Source of the DNA: Gonocerus acuteangulatus
Lineage: Eukaryota; Arthropoda; Insecta; Hemiptera; Coreidae
DNA length: 64,000 nt
Assembly: GCA_946811695.1 (NCBI GenBank)
Contig: OX328132.1
Coordinates: 95,094,456-95,158,455 of the forward strand
Direction: 5' to 3'
Part shown: positions 1 through 10,784 of the stretch, in pieces
How the letters are laid out: each line of letters opens with the position of its first letter
Numbering within the stretch: the first letter of the stretch is position 1
Notes under the pieces: generated by a model
Database searches by the model: none
What the model saw: the letters and a program-made list of their open reading frames with translations, nothing else
What the model was told of the DNA's origin: nothing
Program-made: the position numbers and the translations under genes

Positions 1-1128
1 TCTACGAACGTAGAAGACGAGGAACTGGATAATCCTGGTGACGCTGATGACGAACTGTGGGTGTCGGTTGACGATGATGTTGTTGCAGCATTACCTTTTC
101 ACCTAAGGTGTTGTGCTCACACCTTGGCATTATGTGCAAGCACTGATATTCATAATACAATCCAATCAAATTCAGGCCTGCTGTCAATGCATGAGTCAGC
201 AATAAAAAAGTGCAACATTCTGTGGCTTATTTCAAACACGCCAAAAACAGCAGAAGTGCTTGAAGAGATCATTGGTCGATCCCTCCCCAGACCCGCTGAA
301 ACCCGGTGGAACAGCCTGTACGATTCGTTGAAGGTGATTGTGGCTGTGAAATGCCACATGGACGAAATCAATCGGAAGTTGCATATGACATCTTCCTTTA
401 GCGACGAGGAATTCACCTATCTACAAGAATTTTTAAAATGTTCAAAGCCAGTGGCCGAGGCAATAGATATATTGCAAGGGGATAAGGACGCGCATTATGG
501 GTCATTGTTGCCGACAATTTTAGCTGTGAGGTTAAAACTGCAGAAATTAGCTACGTCTGATCTGCAATATTGCGGCCCGATTGCAACGGCTTACTTGAAC
601 AGTGTGAACCGCCGCTTCGCCACGTTCTTTGAATTCAACTCGGTGGAAGGGAAAAATGCAGCTGTAGCAGCTCTTTCTTATCCCAAATTTAAAAAAGTAT
701 GGTGGCCTTGTGTCAATGATCGAGTTGAAGAGTTATTAACCCATTTCAAATGTCTTATATACGAATACTTGGCAAACGACCCAGACGAAAACGAGGACAA
801 CAGCATGGAATCAGATCCACCCTTAGGAGACTTTTATGATTTTGGGGAGAACGATACCGACGCTCCAACTCATCCTGAAGACCTAATGAACAAGGCTGGC
901 GTTATTATGAAACGATACTTTGAAGAAAAGAAGTCCAGTTTGGAAATGCTTCGAAATTACCCCAGCATTCACAACATTTTTAAAAAATAAAATACCCCAC
1001 TGCCGTCGAGTGCGCAGGTTGAGAGACTATTTTCATATGCGACGATGGTGAACACACCAAAATCAAATCGGCTAAGTGACGAGAAGTTTGAACAACGTGT
1101 GGTTTTACGAGCAAATGCTTCATCCTAA
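1..1128 (+). pseudogene. hAT-family transposase, 3' part, broken by one stop
   Basis: The reading frame is open from the first base, so the 5' part lies outside the window. An early LRCCAHTLAL segment matches the RNase H-fold core of hAT transposases of the zinc-finger BED type, and a TRWNSLYDSL segment follows at about 300-330. An in-frame TAA at 988-990 interrupts it. The same frame then continues with LPSSAQVERLFS, the hallmark of the C-terminal hAT dimerisation domain, and ends at a TAA at 1126-1128. The stop sits where the family normally has a residue just before NTPLPSSA, so this looks like a single nonsense mutation rather than a frameshift. I did not find the 3' terminal inverted repeat. 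The family assignment is firm; activity is unlikely. Confidence 0.88.
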
Positions 1129-1782
1129 TCAATTAATTTTCCTTATTCAGTAACTTTTCCTTTCTTCATTTTTTCAAGTTTCAACATTTTTGTATTATAT
1201 ATTATTTAGATAGTTACCTAAATTTATTTAAATTGAATTATTTTAATTTCAATTATAAATAAACATATTCAACAGATACAGCCTTATGATCTCATTTAAC
1301 CCTACAAAAGACTCTATATTAAATTAAAATAGTTCCAAGCGTTCGCAGAATTACAAAACCATATAAATATTACCGTATAAATCCTCGCTCTTATTCATGT
1401 GATGTTGCTGTGTGGTGATGACACTTTTGTGTACGTGAGAATCTTAAGAAATCACAATTCCACATTTTGATTCAATAAAAACTACATTTCATAGTTAAAT
1501 TGAGTTTATTTATGCCAACGTTTCGGTTTGACATGTAAGCCTTCTTCAGGGCTATGGAGGAGAGGAAGAACTATCCCGTTTCATGATGGCTACATTTCTC
1601 GGCAGAATGTACGACTTGGGGCTCCAAATAGTAGGAAATTGTTCATATTAATTTTCGGGTCAATGAATTAGTTTGACGCTAATAAATATACATAAGAAAA
1701 TCCGCTAACACTCAATACACGACCTGTAGTGAGGTACAGATAGGCATTTATTTATTTATATAGGCCTTTTGAATTGAAATTT
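1129..1782. other. AT-rich non-coding flank
   Basis: There is no coding signal. The first part is the 3' flank of the hAT transposase. Around 1500-1560 lies a degenerate hammerhead-like repeat (listed separately). The rest, up to the satellite array, is unassigned. Confidence 0.5.
1514..1556 (-). ncRNA. degenerate hammerhead-ribozyme-like motif
   Basis: On the minus strand the order is CTGAAGA, an imperfect stem, then GAAAC followed by GTTGGC. This is the order of a type I hammerhead core (CUGAUGA, helix II, GAAA, short helix III, cleavage triplet), with changes in the first box (CTGATGA to CTGAAGA) and the triplet (GTC to GTT). It resembles the better preserved motifs at 5186 and 59191. It is probably a relic of a Penelope-like or related element and unlikely to be active. 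Confidence 0.35.
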
Positions 1783-2177
1783 TCAGTGAATCCAAGTGTG
1801 AATCCGAATGGATTCGTATTTATAGATGTGAATCCGAATGGATTCGTATTCATAGATGTGAATCCGAATGGATTCGTATTCATAGATGTGAATCCGAATG
1901 GATTCGTATTCATAGATGTGAATCCGAATGGATTCGGATTCATATGTGTGAATCCGAATAGATTCGGATTCGGATTCATATGTATGAATCCGAATAGATT
2001 CGGATTCGGATTCATATGTGTGAATCCAAATTTCGGATTCGGATTCACACTTGCAAATATGAATCCATTCGGATTCACACTTTTAAATACTAATGTATTC
2101 GTATTCGGATTTACACGTCAAGGTGCTGTGAATCAAATTCGGATTCGGTTTTACGAATACGAATCTGCCCATCTCTG
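1783..2177. repeat. 30-bp satellite array with an internal palindrome
   Basis: There are about five near-identical 30-bp units (GTGAATCCGAATGGATTCGT plus ATTCATAGAT) from about 1798 to 1950. More diverged units follow to about 2120. Each unit contains the self-complementary core GAATCCGAATGGATTC. Because the period is a multiple of three, both strands stay open as repetitive reading frames (NPNGF-type and TNPFGFTS-type). I regard these as by-products, not genes. The right edge reads, on the minus strand, CAGAGATGGGCAGATTC, which looks like a hAT terminal repeat. It abuts the broken gypsy integrase at 2178. No matching left end was found. Confidence 0.8.
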
Positions 2178-3405
2178 ATGTAGGAAGCAGGTTAGCCCAA
2201 TTTTCTACATCCAGATGTGCGATCACAGCTGCTTTCAAAGACCTATGCCATCTTTCCATACACCCGTTAGATTGAGGGTGGTATGGGGATGTCCTGATCT
2301 TGTTGGTACCAAGGAACCGAGTAAGACAACAAAAGAGCTCACTCTCGAATTGCCTCCCTTGGTCCGTAGTCAATCAAGATGGCACACCAAATCGAGACAC
2401 CCATCCATGGTAAAATGTTTCTGCTATTATCTCTGCCGTTATGTACTCCACTGGCACAGCTTCCGACCAGCGCGTATATCTGTCAATCATCGTGACCAGA
2501 TACCGCTTACCTTTTGATGGCGGTAACGTTCCGACGATATCCATATGGACGTGCTTAAAACGCTCAGCGAATTCAAAGTTACCAGGGCTTGTAACCGAGT
2601 GTCTTCCTACTTTACCTCGCTGGCATCCGATACATGTCTGTGCCCAAGCGCTGATATCCTTATTTAAACTTGGCCAAAAGTAATTCTGAGCGACAGATTT
2701 TCGGGATGCTCTTACTCCGGGGTGGCTCGCATTATGCAGAGAATCGAAGATCTCCCGACGAAGTGCTGCCGGAACGTAGACTCGCACTTGCTTCTGGGAT
2801 GTCTCACACAGGATAGGTTCGGCTGCTCCAGGTAAGCTGATCAATTTCAACTGCAAATTCTCCTGCTTTTTCAGAGCTTCGACCTCCGGATCCTTCTTCT
2901 GTAGAGCTGCAAGCCTATCCAAATCGCTAGCAAAATGAATAGCTTCCACGCGTGATAAAGCGTCAGCTACCTGGTTGTTCTCAACGTGCTGAATATTGGT
3001 CGAAAATTGGGAAATAAAATTTAACCACCTCATCCTAATCGGAGATGCTGTAGAGGGATTTTGATGCATAGCGTAGACGAGTGGTCTGTGGTCCGTAAAA
3101 ATGACAAAGCTCCTCCCTTCGATGATAGGTCGGAAGTATCGCACAGCTGAATATATAGCCAGGAGTTCGCGATCGTATGCTGAATATGTACCTTGCGCCT
3201 CCGATAATGCTTTTGAGTAAAATCCCAAAGGTGTCCCATGATCTTCTTCCCACTGCTGAAGAACTGCTCCCATACAACTGCTGGACGCATCGCAAGCCAA
3301 TGATAATTTGGCATCTGGTTTGGGATGAGCAAGCAATGCTGCTGACTTTAAGCTATCCCTATAGCGCTCAAATGCTTCAGTGCTCTCCTCCGTCCACTCA
3401 ATCAG
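2178..3405 (-). pseudogene. Ty3/gypsy RNase H and integrase region
   Basis: This continues the reverse transcriptase frame after a stop at 3406-3408. RNase H comes first ([17 protein letters not shown], then TDHRPLVYA and VADALSRVE). It is followed by an integrase with an HHCC-type zinc region (H-N-A-S-H-P-G, ending CIGCQRGK), a core with the first acidic residue in HMDIVG, and the second in LTTDQGRQFES. A TGA at 2374-2376 replaces what would normally be a residue just before LTTDQG. The integrase ends abruptly at about 2178, where the satellite-bearing insertion begins, so the C-terminal integrase domain and 3' LTR are missing. Confidence 0.9.
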
Positions 3406-4398
3406 CTATTTGTCGTTTTTCTTAGAGCCTTGGAGATATCGGTTGAGAATCCGTTGTACTGCAGCGGCCTTGGGAATACAGCGACGATAAAAATTAATCA
3501 TCCCCAAAAATCTGCGTAACGATCTAACGTCCTGGGGCTTTGGATATTCGGCAATGGCCTGAACTTTTGCTTCCTGCGGCCTTATTCCCTCCGGCGTTAT
3601 GTGATAACCAAGGAAATCGATCTCACTCAAACCAAATTGACACTTATCTGGTTTAAGTGTGAGACCATAATCGTTCAACCTTTTGAACACCTCCCGTAGA
3701 TAATCGATGTGCTCCTTGTGGCTTGAAGAGGCAATAAGCACATCATCCAGGAGAACAAAGCAGAAGTTCAAATCTCGGAGTATGCTGTCCATAAAACGCT
3801 GAAAAGTTTGCGCAGCATTTTTCAGTCCAAAAAACATCCTTGAAAATTCAAATAGTCCAAACGGAGTAATTATTGCTGGCTTGTGCACATCTTCCTCTCT
3901 GATCGGAATATGATAATAAGCCCTTACTAAATCTAGCCTTGAGAAATGTGTCTTACCGTACAGGTTGTTGCGAAAGTCCATTATATTTGGAACGCCATAT
4001 CGGCCAGGCACTGTCTGAGAATTAAGTTGGCTGAAGTCTCCACAAGGACGAACTTTTCCATCTTTCTTGTCCACAACGTGCAAAGCACTCGACCATTGGC
4101 TCTTAGATGGACGACATATACCCATTTCCACCATTTGATTAAACTCCTCCTTCACCTTCAGGTACTTATCAGGGGGTAGTCTTCTAGCCTTCGCAGAGAC
4201 AGGATGTCCGGTCGTTTCAATGAAGTGAACGGTGTCATGCTTCACCGGCTCCTTCATAGAACTTGGTCTGGTAATGTCCAGAAATTCGTGAAGCAAGAAG
4301 GCGTATGGGTGTCCTTCGGGAACGGCTGAGATAGATGCTGGAATCTCGTTGATGATTTTGCCTCTAGAAGTCAACCCTGTTGTTTTGTCAATCAGTTG
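3406..4398 (-). pseudogene. Ty3/gypsy reverse transcriptase
   Basis: The frame runs between two nonsense codons (TGA at 4399-4401 upstream, TAG at 3406-3408 downstream) and joins both neighbours without a frameshift. Reverse transcriptase landmarks appear in order: RRLPPDKYLKVKEEFNQM, KKDGKVRPCGDFSQLN, FSRLDLVRAYYHIPI, ITPFGLFEFSRMFFGLKNA, the catalytic box LLDDVLIAS (with Leu where YxDD is usual), LTLKPDKCQF, and FLGMINFYRRCIP. The family is certain. The element is inactive because of the stops. Confidence 0.93.
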
Positions 4399-4819
4399 TC
4401 AACCCTTGAGATCAACCATCAGGTTGTAGTAGTACATAAAGTCCACTCCGATAATAGCTCTGGGTATGTCCGCAATTACGAAAGGCCATTTAAAAGAACG
4501 ACGAAGTCCAAGGTCCAACTTCAAAGTTTCCTCACCGTAGGTCTTAATCTTGGTACCGTTTGCAGCATATAAAGTAAAATCCTTCTGGACAGGCTTCATG
4601 CACTTCCTTGTAGGAATAACAGAAATTGCTGCGACAGTGTCGATTAGCAGAGAAAGTCCTGTTCTCTTATCCTGTACAAAAAGACGGCGTTGTGCAATAC
4701 TGCTGGCACCGGCACACGCCACTTCCGGGCCATCAGCTAGTTTTCCGACTTCTTGTGCAATCTCTCCCAGGCACATGGCTGAATGCACTTGTTAGCATTT
4801 TCCTTAAATCGGAAATGAT
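4399..4819 (-). pseudogene. Ty3/gypsy protease with gag zinc-knuckle remnant
   Basis: An aspartic protease of retropepsin type is visible: LLIDTVAAISVIP replaces the usual D-T/S-G-A active site, so the glycine is Val here. AIIGVDFMYYYNLMVDL corresponds to the second conserved block. Close to 4790-4819 another frame encodes HFRFKENANKCIQPC, the distal half of the C-x2-H-x9-C zinc knuckle typical of this gypsy group. The reading frame therefore shifts between knuckle and protease. The region is cut at 4819 by the family 1 insertion, and the matching upstream piece of gag lies at 6700-6792. Confidence 0.82.
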
Positions 4820-4908
4820 AAAAGTCCGACTCGCAGGAACTGCCTCATCTTAGCGCGGTTCCGTTCTTATCCCTAGTCTAATTTCGAAAGATTAAAATAG
4901 AAGCAGTT

Positions 4909-5089
4909 ATTATTTTGTTGAGAGGAGATCGTTGACCGTTGATGATGCAAGGTAGGGATTGTCCGGGTTAGGTCACTGCTACTTAATAATACATACCCCA
5001 TATGTGTAGGTATGTGGGCATATATATGTAGATATGTGTGCGTGCATATGTGTATGTGTATATGCATATATATAAATATATATATATTA

Positions 5090-5137
<48 letters not shown>

Positions 5138-5286
5138 CATAGATATGTGCATATATTAGTGTTAAATATGTCCTACTTGTATTTACAGCCCTCATGAAGG
5201 CTTGAAGTTCAAGCCGAAACGTCGGCACAATAAAACCATTTTTACGATAAAATGTAGTTTTATTAAGTAGCAGTGACCGAACCCTG
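4909..5286 (+). mobile_element. hammerhead-bearing Penelope-like insert nested in family 1
   Basis: The insert splits the family 1 sequence CAGTTATTATTTTG. One copy of that string ends at 4908 and a near copy (CAGTTATATTTTG) begins at about 5288, giving a target duplication of about 13 bp. The ends carry inverted repeats (GGTCACTGCTACTTAATAA at about 4972 and its complement at about 5264). A TA tract lies at about 5079-5152 and a hammerhead-like core at 5186-5229. A homologous segment lies at 59094-59230. No reverse transcriptase or endonuclease is present, so the link to Penelope-like elements rests on the ribozyme and on the 35-kb copy, where a GIY-YIG fragment sits nearby. Confidence 0.6.
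5186..5229 (+). ncRNA. hammerhead-ribozyme-like motif
   Basis: GCC, then CTCATGA, a helix II of GGCTTGAA and TTCAAGCC, then GAAAC, GTC and GGC. Helix II pairs perfectly, the outer GCC/GGC can form helix I, and the GTC triplet is intact. One core base differs from CTGATGA (G to C), which would be expected to impair cleavage. The very short helix III matches the type described for Penelope-like retroelements. Confidence 0.6.
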
Positions 5287-6486
5287 ACAGTTATATTTTG
5301 GTTCCACCAGTCTTGAAAGGTAGGATTTACAATCTGACCTGGAAGGGTCGGCAACACAAGAAACCGTCCCGCTAGTTGCAAGGTCTTGGAATCTTGGAAA
5401 TCTATATTTCTAACAATAAATTGTTTTTGTTATTTTACTTAACCTGTTTTATTTTCGAATACATTATCCAACTATAAGCAATTAAAAAATAACAAGGAAT
5501 AAAATACAGGCAAAAAGAACACTTCGATTAAGCGAAATCAATTACTTTAAAGCTTTAAGCTCTTCTTTCTCCGATTGACATCGCCTAATCAAAACTTTCA
5601 TTAAACCTTTTATGTAGAGCATTTAATAAGCTTTCTAATGGTATTCTTCCGTTTACCAAAATTCTCAACAGTTTTCGAGATATTAAAGAAAGTTCCCAAA
5701 ATTTATATTATTTCTAGCAACAGAAAATTGGCCTCATTTTTCATATCCTGTTTTACACACAAAATTTTCGCAACATAAGAAATTACAAAAATAAAAAGCA
5801 ATAAAAAACGAAGTGAAAGAGACAAAAATTACAACAAGAACGACAAAAACCCGTTCATAAGAACAAAACAGACGTATTTGAAGTTTTAAGCACTTATTTC
5901 TCCGATTGACATAACCTAATCAAAAATAGTTTTAGAATCTTTTTTGTAGAGAATTTAGTAAGCTTTCAAATAGTTTCTATCCACTTACCACGATTTCCTA
6001 ACCGTGTTCGAGATATTAATGAAAGTATACGAACTTCCCAAAACTTTTCATGTCTGTTCATAAAATATTTTGTTCTAACCCTTCCTTAACTCCAAACGTA
6101 ACAAAACTTTCAACATATTAGTTTTAATGAAAGTAGAACATGCAGATAAAGTTTCAACTGAATCCCATGATTCTAAGTACCCAAACCAAAAACGGTATTC
6201 AAAAAATATTTTTCCAATTTTCTCAAAAACGGTTAAAGCTATCGCCTTGAAAATGGTTTCATTCGTTTTCCTAGCCCAGGAATCATATAAAACGAGTACT
6301 TAGAAGCTTATGAACTCAAAAACGTAAGCGTTACGATTTTTTTTGCGCGAATTTCGCCCCAAACGCCATCTTCCGGTAGGCGGATTTCGCTGGTTAACGA
6401 ACTTGACCTTTCAAATTGGACGACGGATTTTTGTACCAAATTTCATCAAAATCGGACCATTCGTCTTCGAGCTAGAGAGCGAACAG

Positions 6487-6489
<3 letters not shown>

Positions 6490-6539
<50 letters not shown>

Positions 6540-6560
6540 TATACATATATATATATATAC
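6490..6560. repeat. (TA)n microsatellite inside family 1
   Basis: This is an almost pure TA tract with short TACATA interruptions, located between the CAGACAAATA block and the CAAATTTGAACCACC block. It occupies the same place in other family 1 copies (56147, 60743, 62693, 63221), so it belongs to the element. Confidence 0.9.
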
Positions 6561-6699
6561 AAATTTGAACCACCATCATTTTCGGTCTCTAGGGGTTCTG
6601 AAACGCAAAATTTTCTAGTCGGCACTTCCGGATTGTTTCATTGTATCAACCTTATAAGCGGGGTTCCTCCCTATGGGGGAGGGAGGAACCGCGCTAAAA

Positions 6700-6792
6700 G
6701 CATAACCAATCTGGTCTGTTCGCTTGACTCTTGGAACGACAGAATGCAGCGAGAAACTCTTGCGTACTTTCCTGTTCTTTCTCGTCAGCCAT
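6700..6792 (-). pseudogene. gypsy gag fragment displaced by the family 1 insertion
   Basis: From an ATG at 6790-6792 the minus strand encodes about 31 residues: MADEKEQESTQEFLAAFCR, then SKSQANRPDWLC. This is the basic linker and the first Cys of the gypsy zinc knuckle, whose remainder (HFRFKENANKC) lies across the insertion at 4790-4819. Upstream of the ATG the sequence turns AT-rich with stops, so the rest of gag is missing. The assignment rests on the knuckle continuity, which I read directly. Confidence 0.65.
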
Positions 6793-7465
6793 TTTATATA
6801 TTTGTTAATAACTAAAATGTGCACAAGTTAAAAATCAAAAATTTGAAAAAGAAAAAAAATAGGTCATTTAATTTAAATAAATAAAGAAAATTAGACCAAA
6901 AACGGCTAAAAATAATTATCTTCACGCAAAACGTAAATTTGGAAACTATGACGTCACATGCCAATCATTTACTGTATTTTAGAAATCACGTCGGGGTCAC
7001 CACTTATTACCTCTTAGGGGGTAATTGTGACGTCACTCTGGTTTTGGTTAGGTAAAACACGTGTTTATTTTAATATTTAATATATTAATCATTTAATCAA
7101 ATAATTAAATAAAACAACTAATAACATTAAAATAACTAATAACATTAAAATAACTAATATAATATTAAAATTATACGCTAACCTAGGAACTACTTTGTAC
7201 ATACTATAATCTATCTTATCCTACATATATATACAATTAATACAAATGCTACTTGCGGATATCCATCGCAACTCTTCCTCATACCTAAGTATGGCCATAC
7301 TGATACGTTATTATAACATAACACAACCAAGCGTAAGTATTCACAAAAACACAGGTGAGCGTCCTATATTCGGAAAACTGACTCACTGGTTAACCGCCTA
7401 GGCAGGAACCTTCCAGCTATATAGTCTAACATAGAGGTAGGATCTATAGGCGCAGTTATTAGCCT
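6793..7465. other. non-coding AT-rich stretch
   Basis: No gene is seen. TGACGTCAC-type sites occur near 6950 and 7029. Short direct repeats of AACTAATAACATTAAAAT lie around 7100-7160. Confidence 0.4.
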
Positions 7466-7509
7466 ATGACGAACCGCCACACCCAGCTTCAACAGGTTAT
7501 GGACATAAC

Positions 7510-7705
7510 TTCAACATTTTTTCCAGAAAATCTTGGCTGTGTCAGTGAAGAGCATGGTGAAAGATTTCGCCAGAACATAAAAGAAATGGAAAGACACTAC
7601 CAGAGAAAGTGGAATATAAATATGACAGTTGATTATTGCTGGTTGTTGAAAAGAAATGTACCAAATTCTTTTCATAGTAGAAACTCTCCAAAACGTTCAT
7701 TTTAA
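7510..7705 (+). pseudogene. conserved fragment of a transposon-associated protein
   Basis: The open segment contains FFPENLGCVSEEHGERF, then a KEMERHYQRKWN block and DYCWLLKR, followed by a stop at 7703-7705. I know this block from a protein family repeated many times in arthropod genomes, usually near mobile elements and of unknown function. The part before FFPENLG (from an ATG at 7466) looks unrelated, so this is probably a truncated copy and not a complete gene. Confidence 0.5.
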
Positions 7706-8180
7706 GGCAGTATGTAAAAAACTGCTCAAATGTTCAAATTTAAGTAATGATGTGAGACATTAATTAATTTAAAACAGTGTTAATTTGACATTTATGGATT
7801 TATTAACTTATATTCAATAATATACCATAAATTCAATAAAAGCTAGTATAAAAATGTATATTTTACTATTTCCTGTATTGTGAAAAATTGGTGCATGATG
7901 GAGAAAAACTAAGTTCATATTCTGACTCAGCACACGCAAATTAGGGATAATGACATATTAAAATAAAAACCCCAGGCAAAAAGTTAAATTTTGCAGACCA
8001 GTGTAAATCCACCATAAATCCCACATATAATGAACTTTCTACTAATTATTCTTTTAAGTGATTGAATTCACTGCTAGAGGCTGTTTTTTAAATCTGCAAT
8101 AAAGTGACCTTATGGCTACTGTTCCATTTGTTTTCTAGTGATAAATTTGAATATTTCATATTCCAGATATTTTTTAGTTG

Positions 8181-8254
<74 letters not shown>

Positions 8255-9643
8255 AAATTATTCTGCCTCTACCCTTGAGGGACATTGGCAGTGCATCTAG
8301 GGAAAAAACAGTTATGGAAGGATCAGAATAAAATATTGTGCTAATAGACATGAAGAGTTTTGGGAACCTCGTATATATTCCTTAATATCTCGTAAACAGT
8401 TGGAAATCTTGGCAAGCGGAAGGTTATCATTCGAAAGCTCTCTTTTCAAGTTGTGATTAGGCGATGTCAATTGGCGATATGAATGCTTAAATCTTTGAAG
8501 TAATTGATTTCGTTTATTTTTTTTATTTTTAATTTTTATTTTTATGATAAATAATTTTCATACTTTTCTTAAATTACTTGAAAATATCTATGCCTTCATC
8601 CCCTATAAAAGGTAATAACTGGGCACATTGCGTTGCTTCTGTTTTTTTATTTATTTCTGTAGCAATTATGTTATTTTCAAATTTTGTTCTCCAAATTTCC
8701 AATTGGAAGACAAGTTGCCTGTGAAAATCATAGATTGAATTCCTTTAGAGCATGGGCGTATATAAGGGGCGGGCTGAGGGGGCTGCAGCCCCCCCCCCCG
8801 ACATTGTACATTCTTACTATAATATCGTCAATTGAAATACAGCTGACTAACCCACTTTCTTATGTGAAATATCCCAAAAAAAGACTTCCAATTGACCAGA
8901 AAAATTGGATTTGTGACAGACACTACACCTTTAACTTTTTTTAACCATTTTCTATCTCAAAAATTTTTGCTAGTTCTGATATTGATAATTTTTTGTAATA
9001 TTTTTCATAACATTTAATTCCTTTTACCACTAGAAGAGTATTATACCAAAATTAGTTTAGTTCATTATAAATGAGTACATTCCCCGTACATAACCCTGGT
9101 TTATCATTTTTATATCTGCTGGTATGTTTTGGCATTTTAATTCCAGTAGTATCAGATACTTTTCTTAAATGTTAGCTACTAGTTTAGTTTAGGTAAAAAT
9201 AGCCAGGCCTCCACTTGCTTCCCCCCTAGGTGTGTTCTTTACTTTTCTTGGAAAAGGTTGCCATCTTCCAAACGTCTAGTATAGTCGGTATCTCATTCAT
9301 TTAATTTACCTTGTATTTCTTTGTAAAACATATTTGAAGATTTTTTTAATGTACTAATACAGTTTTCATTGCCATCTTCTTCAATAATATAAAATACATT
9401 ATTTTTCTTTCTAGAACGACTCTCTAATGGTATAATTCTACGATAAATGTTTTTCAATTACTTTTAACTTTTTTTTGTACTTTTTTCAAGCTAGAGCCAA
9501 AGATTTTTGTAGTTCCTTTAAATTCCTTCACATCGTTAATATAATCTTGAACTTCATTTGTTACTTTTTCTTTTTGTTTCTTGAGTATTGATAGATTTTT
9601 TGGGGGAAATTTCATGAATCATTTTCTTTAATTCCTCCATTAA
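7706..9643. other. non-coding stretch with microsatellite and family 1 fragment
   Basis: It contains a TA tract (8183-8246) and a minus-strand internal fragment of family 1 at about 8340-8530 (complements of the GAGATATTAAGG and ATTGACATCGCCTAATC blocks). A GC-rich motif at 8764-8801 (GGGGGCTGCAGCCCCC) looks like a transposon terminus. The remainder is AT-rich without coding signal. Confidence 0.55.
8183..8246. repeat. (TA)n microsatellite
   Basis: A pure TA tract of about 60 bp, outside any recognised element. Confidence 0.95.
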
Positions 9644-9653
9644 AAATCATACC

Positions 9654-9988
9654 TGGGGGCTAGGTTAGCTCAGTGGTAGAGCACTAGACTAATATGCTGG
9701 AGGACCTGAGTTCAAATCTCGAGCAAGCACTAAAGATCTTTATCTTCTAGTGTCTTTGTTCATGGGTTGGATTCGGCCTCCCTGACCGTCCCTAGGCTAA
9801 AACAGCCTTTAATTAATTTATTAATGGGTACCTTGGTACTAATGTCCCTATCAGATCGAAACATTAAAGGGGAAAATCAGGCGGCCGGAGCATAGTACTA
9901 ACCAAAATATCTCCCTAGTGGGCCGTTTGGTCATGAATCAGACACCTCTGGGCCCTCGTGGTCTGTTCGGGGCTGATTTTTTTGTGGT
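9654..9988 (+). mobile_element. tRNA-derived SINE with 10-bp target duplication
   Basis: The head reads like a tRNA: TTAGCTCAGTGGTAGAGC (A box) at about 9664 and GAGTTCAAATC (B box) at about 9709. These are spaced as in a tRNA gene, but the acceptor arms do not pair. A unique body of about 250 bp follows, ending TGATTTTTTTGTGGT. The repeat AAATCATACC flanks it exactly (9644-9653 and 9989-9998), so this is a retroposed SINE and not a functional tRNA gene. Confidence 0.85.
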
Positions 9989-10784
9989 AAATCATACCGC
10001 TACTTATTACTAGTAGGCCAAGTTATCATAACAGCACATGAATATGACTAATCTGTCGTGTAGGAGTTTTGACGATCAGTTGCAAATGGCTGCCACTGAC
10101 AAACTTAGTGAAATAGTATATTTGAAATGAATTCTCAAATATTTAATTCCCATGCACTATTTAGGGCTGATTCCGGTCTATACTGCTATATTTGAAACTC
10201 GCATGTAACAATTCGTTCTTATTTTTGGATTGTACGCAGGCATCCAATCCTAACACAGTCAAAACATTTACATCTAATAAGTTGGGATTACTAAACTTTT
10301 AAATCGGACTTGGAGCTATGATTTCATAGAAAATTCTAAATTATGCAAGTTTGCTTCCAAAAAATCGTGTTTGTTTCCGGTATTAAAGTAAAAGTCCATG
10401 TAAATTTTCAGACTTTTATATTTAAGCTAACCAGTTCGAGAAAATAAAGAAAGAATTTGACATTATTTAGCCTAGTGTCCCGTTTATAGGTCCGGGGGGG
10501 GGGGGAGGCTACAAATTTAGAGAATGGGGTTCTCTACATATATTTCAAAACAGTATCTATGTCCTTCTGGATCAATTCCACATTCCTATCCAGAGACACT
10601 GGTGCTTCCAAGATCTAGTGATCTTGAAAGAAGGTTTAAAATCTCAACTCATTATCATTATGAGGATAACCTCCTGTAGTAAGGAAGTACTCCGTTACTG
10701 TAGAAAAGAGGTAAATGCGCTAAGCTATCGCAGTTTTTTTTTTAATGTAAATCCATCTGGGTGTTATAGAAATGAATGATTTGT

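Larger units (their letters stand above)
4816..6703 (+). mobile_element. family 1 non-coding element, full-length, inserted in gypsy gag
   Basis: The 5' end is AAAA then GTCCGACTCGCAGGAACTGC, followed by the subterminal repeat TTAGCGCGGTTCC. The 3' end is a hairpin (GGTTCCTCCCTATGGGGGAG and its complement) ending CCGCGCTAAAA at 6703. A TA microsatellite sits at about 6490-6560, and no protein is encoded. It carries a nested hammerhead-bearing insert at 4909-5286 and an internal duplication of the block starting ATTTCTCCGATTGACAT (about 5565 and 5890). The flanks are two halves of one gypsy gag, so insertion was precise. Non-autonomous Helentron/DINE-like is the closest architecture I know of; classification is unproven. 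Confidence 0.75.

Noticed and set aside
1798..1950. CRISPR-like array
   Set aside because: Units are contiguous tandem repeats without spacers, in a eukaryotic transposon context.
1752..2178. Open frames of 108 and 134 codons on opposite strands
   Set aside because: Both are translations of the 30-bp satellite and exist only because the period is a multiple of three.
9654..9730. Functional tRNA gene
   Set aside because: A and B boxes are good, but the acceptor stem does not pair, a long body follows, and 10-bp direct repeats flank the whole; it is a SINE head.
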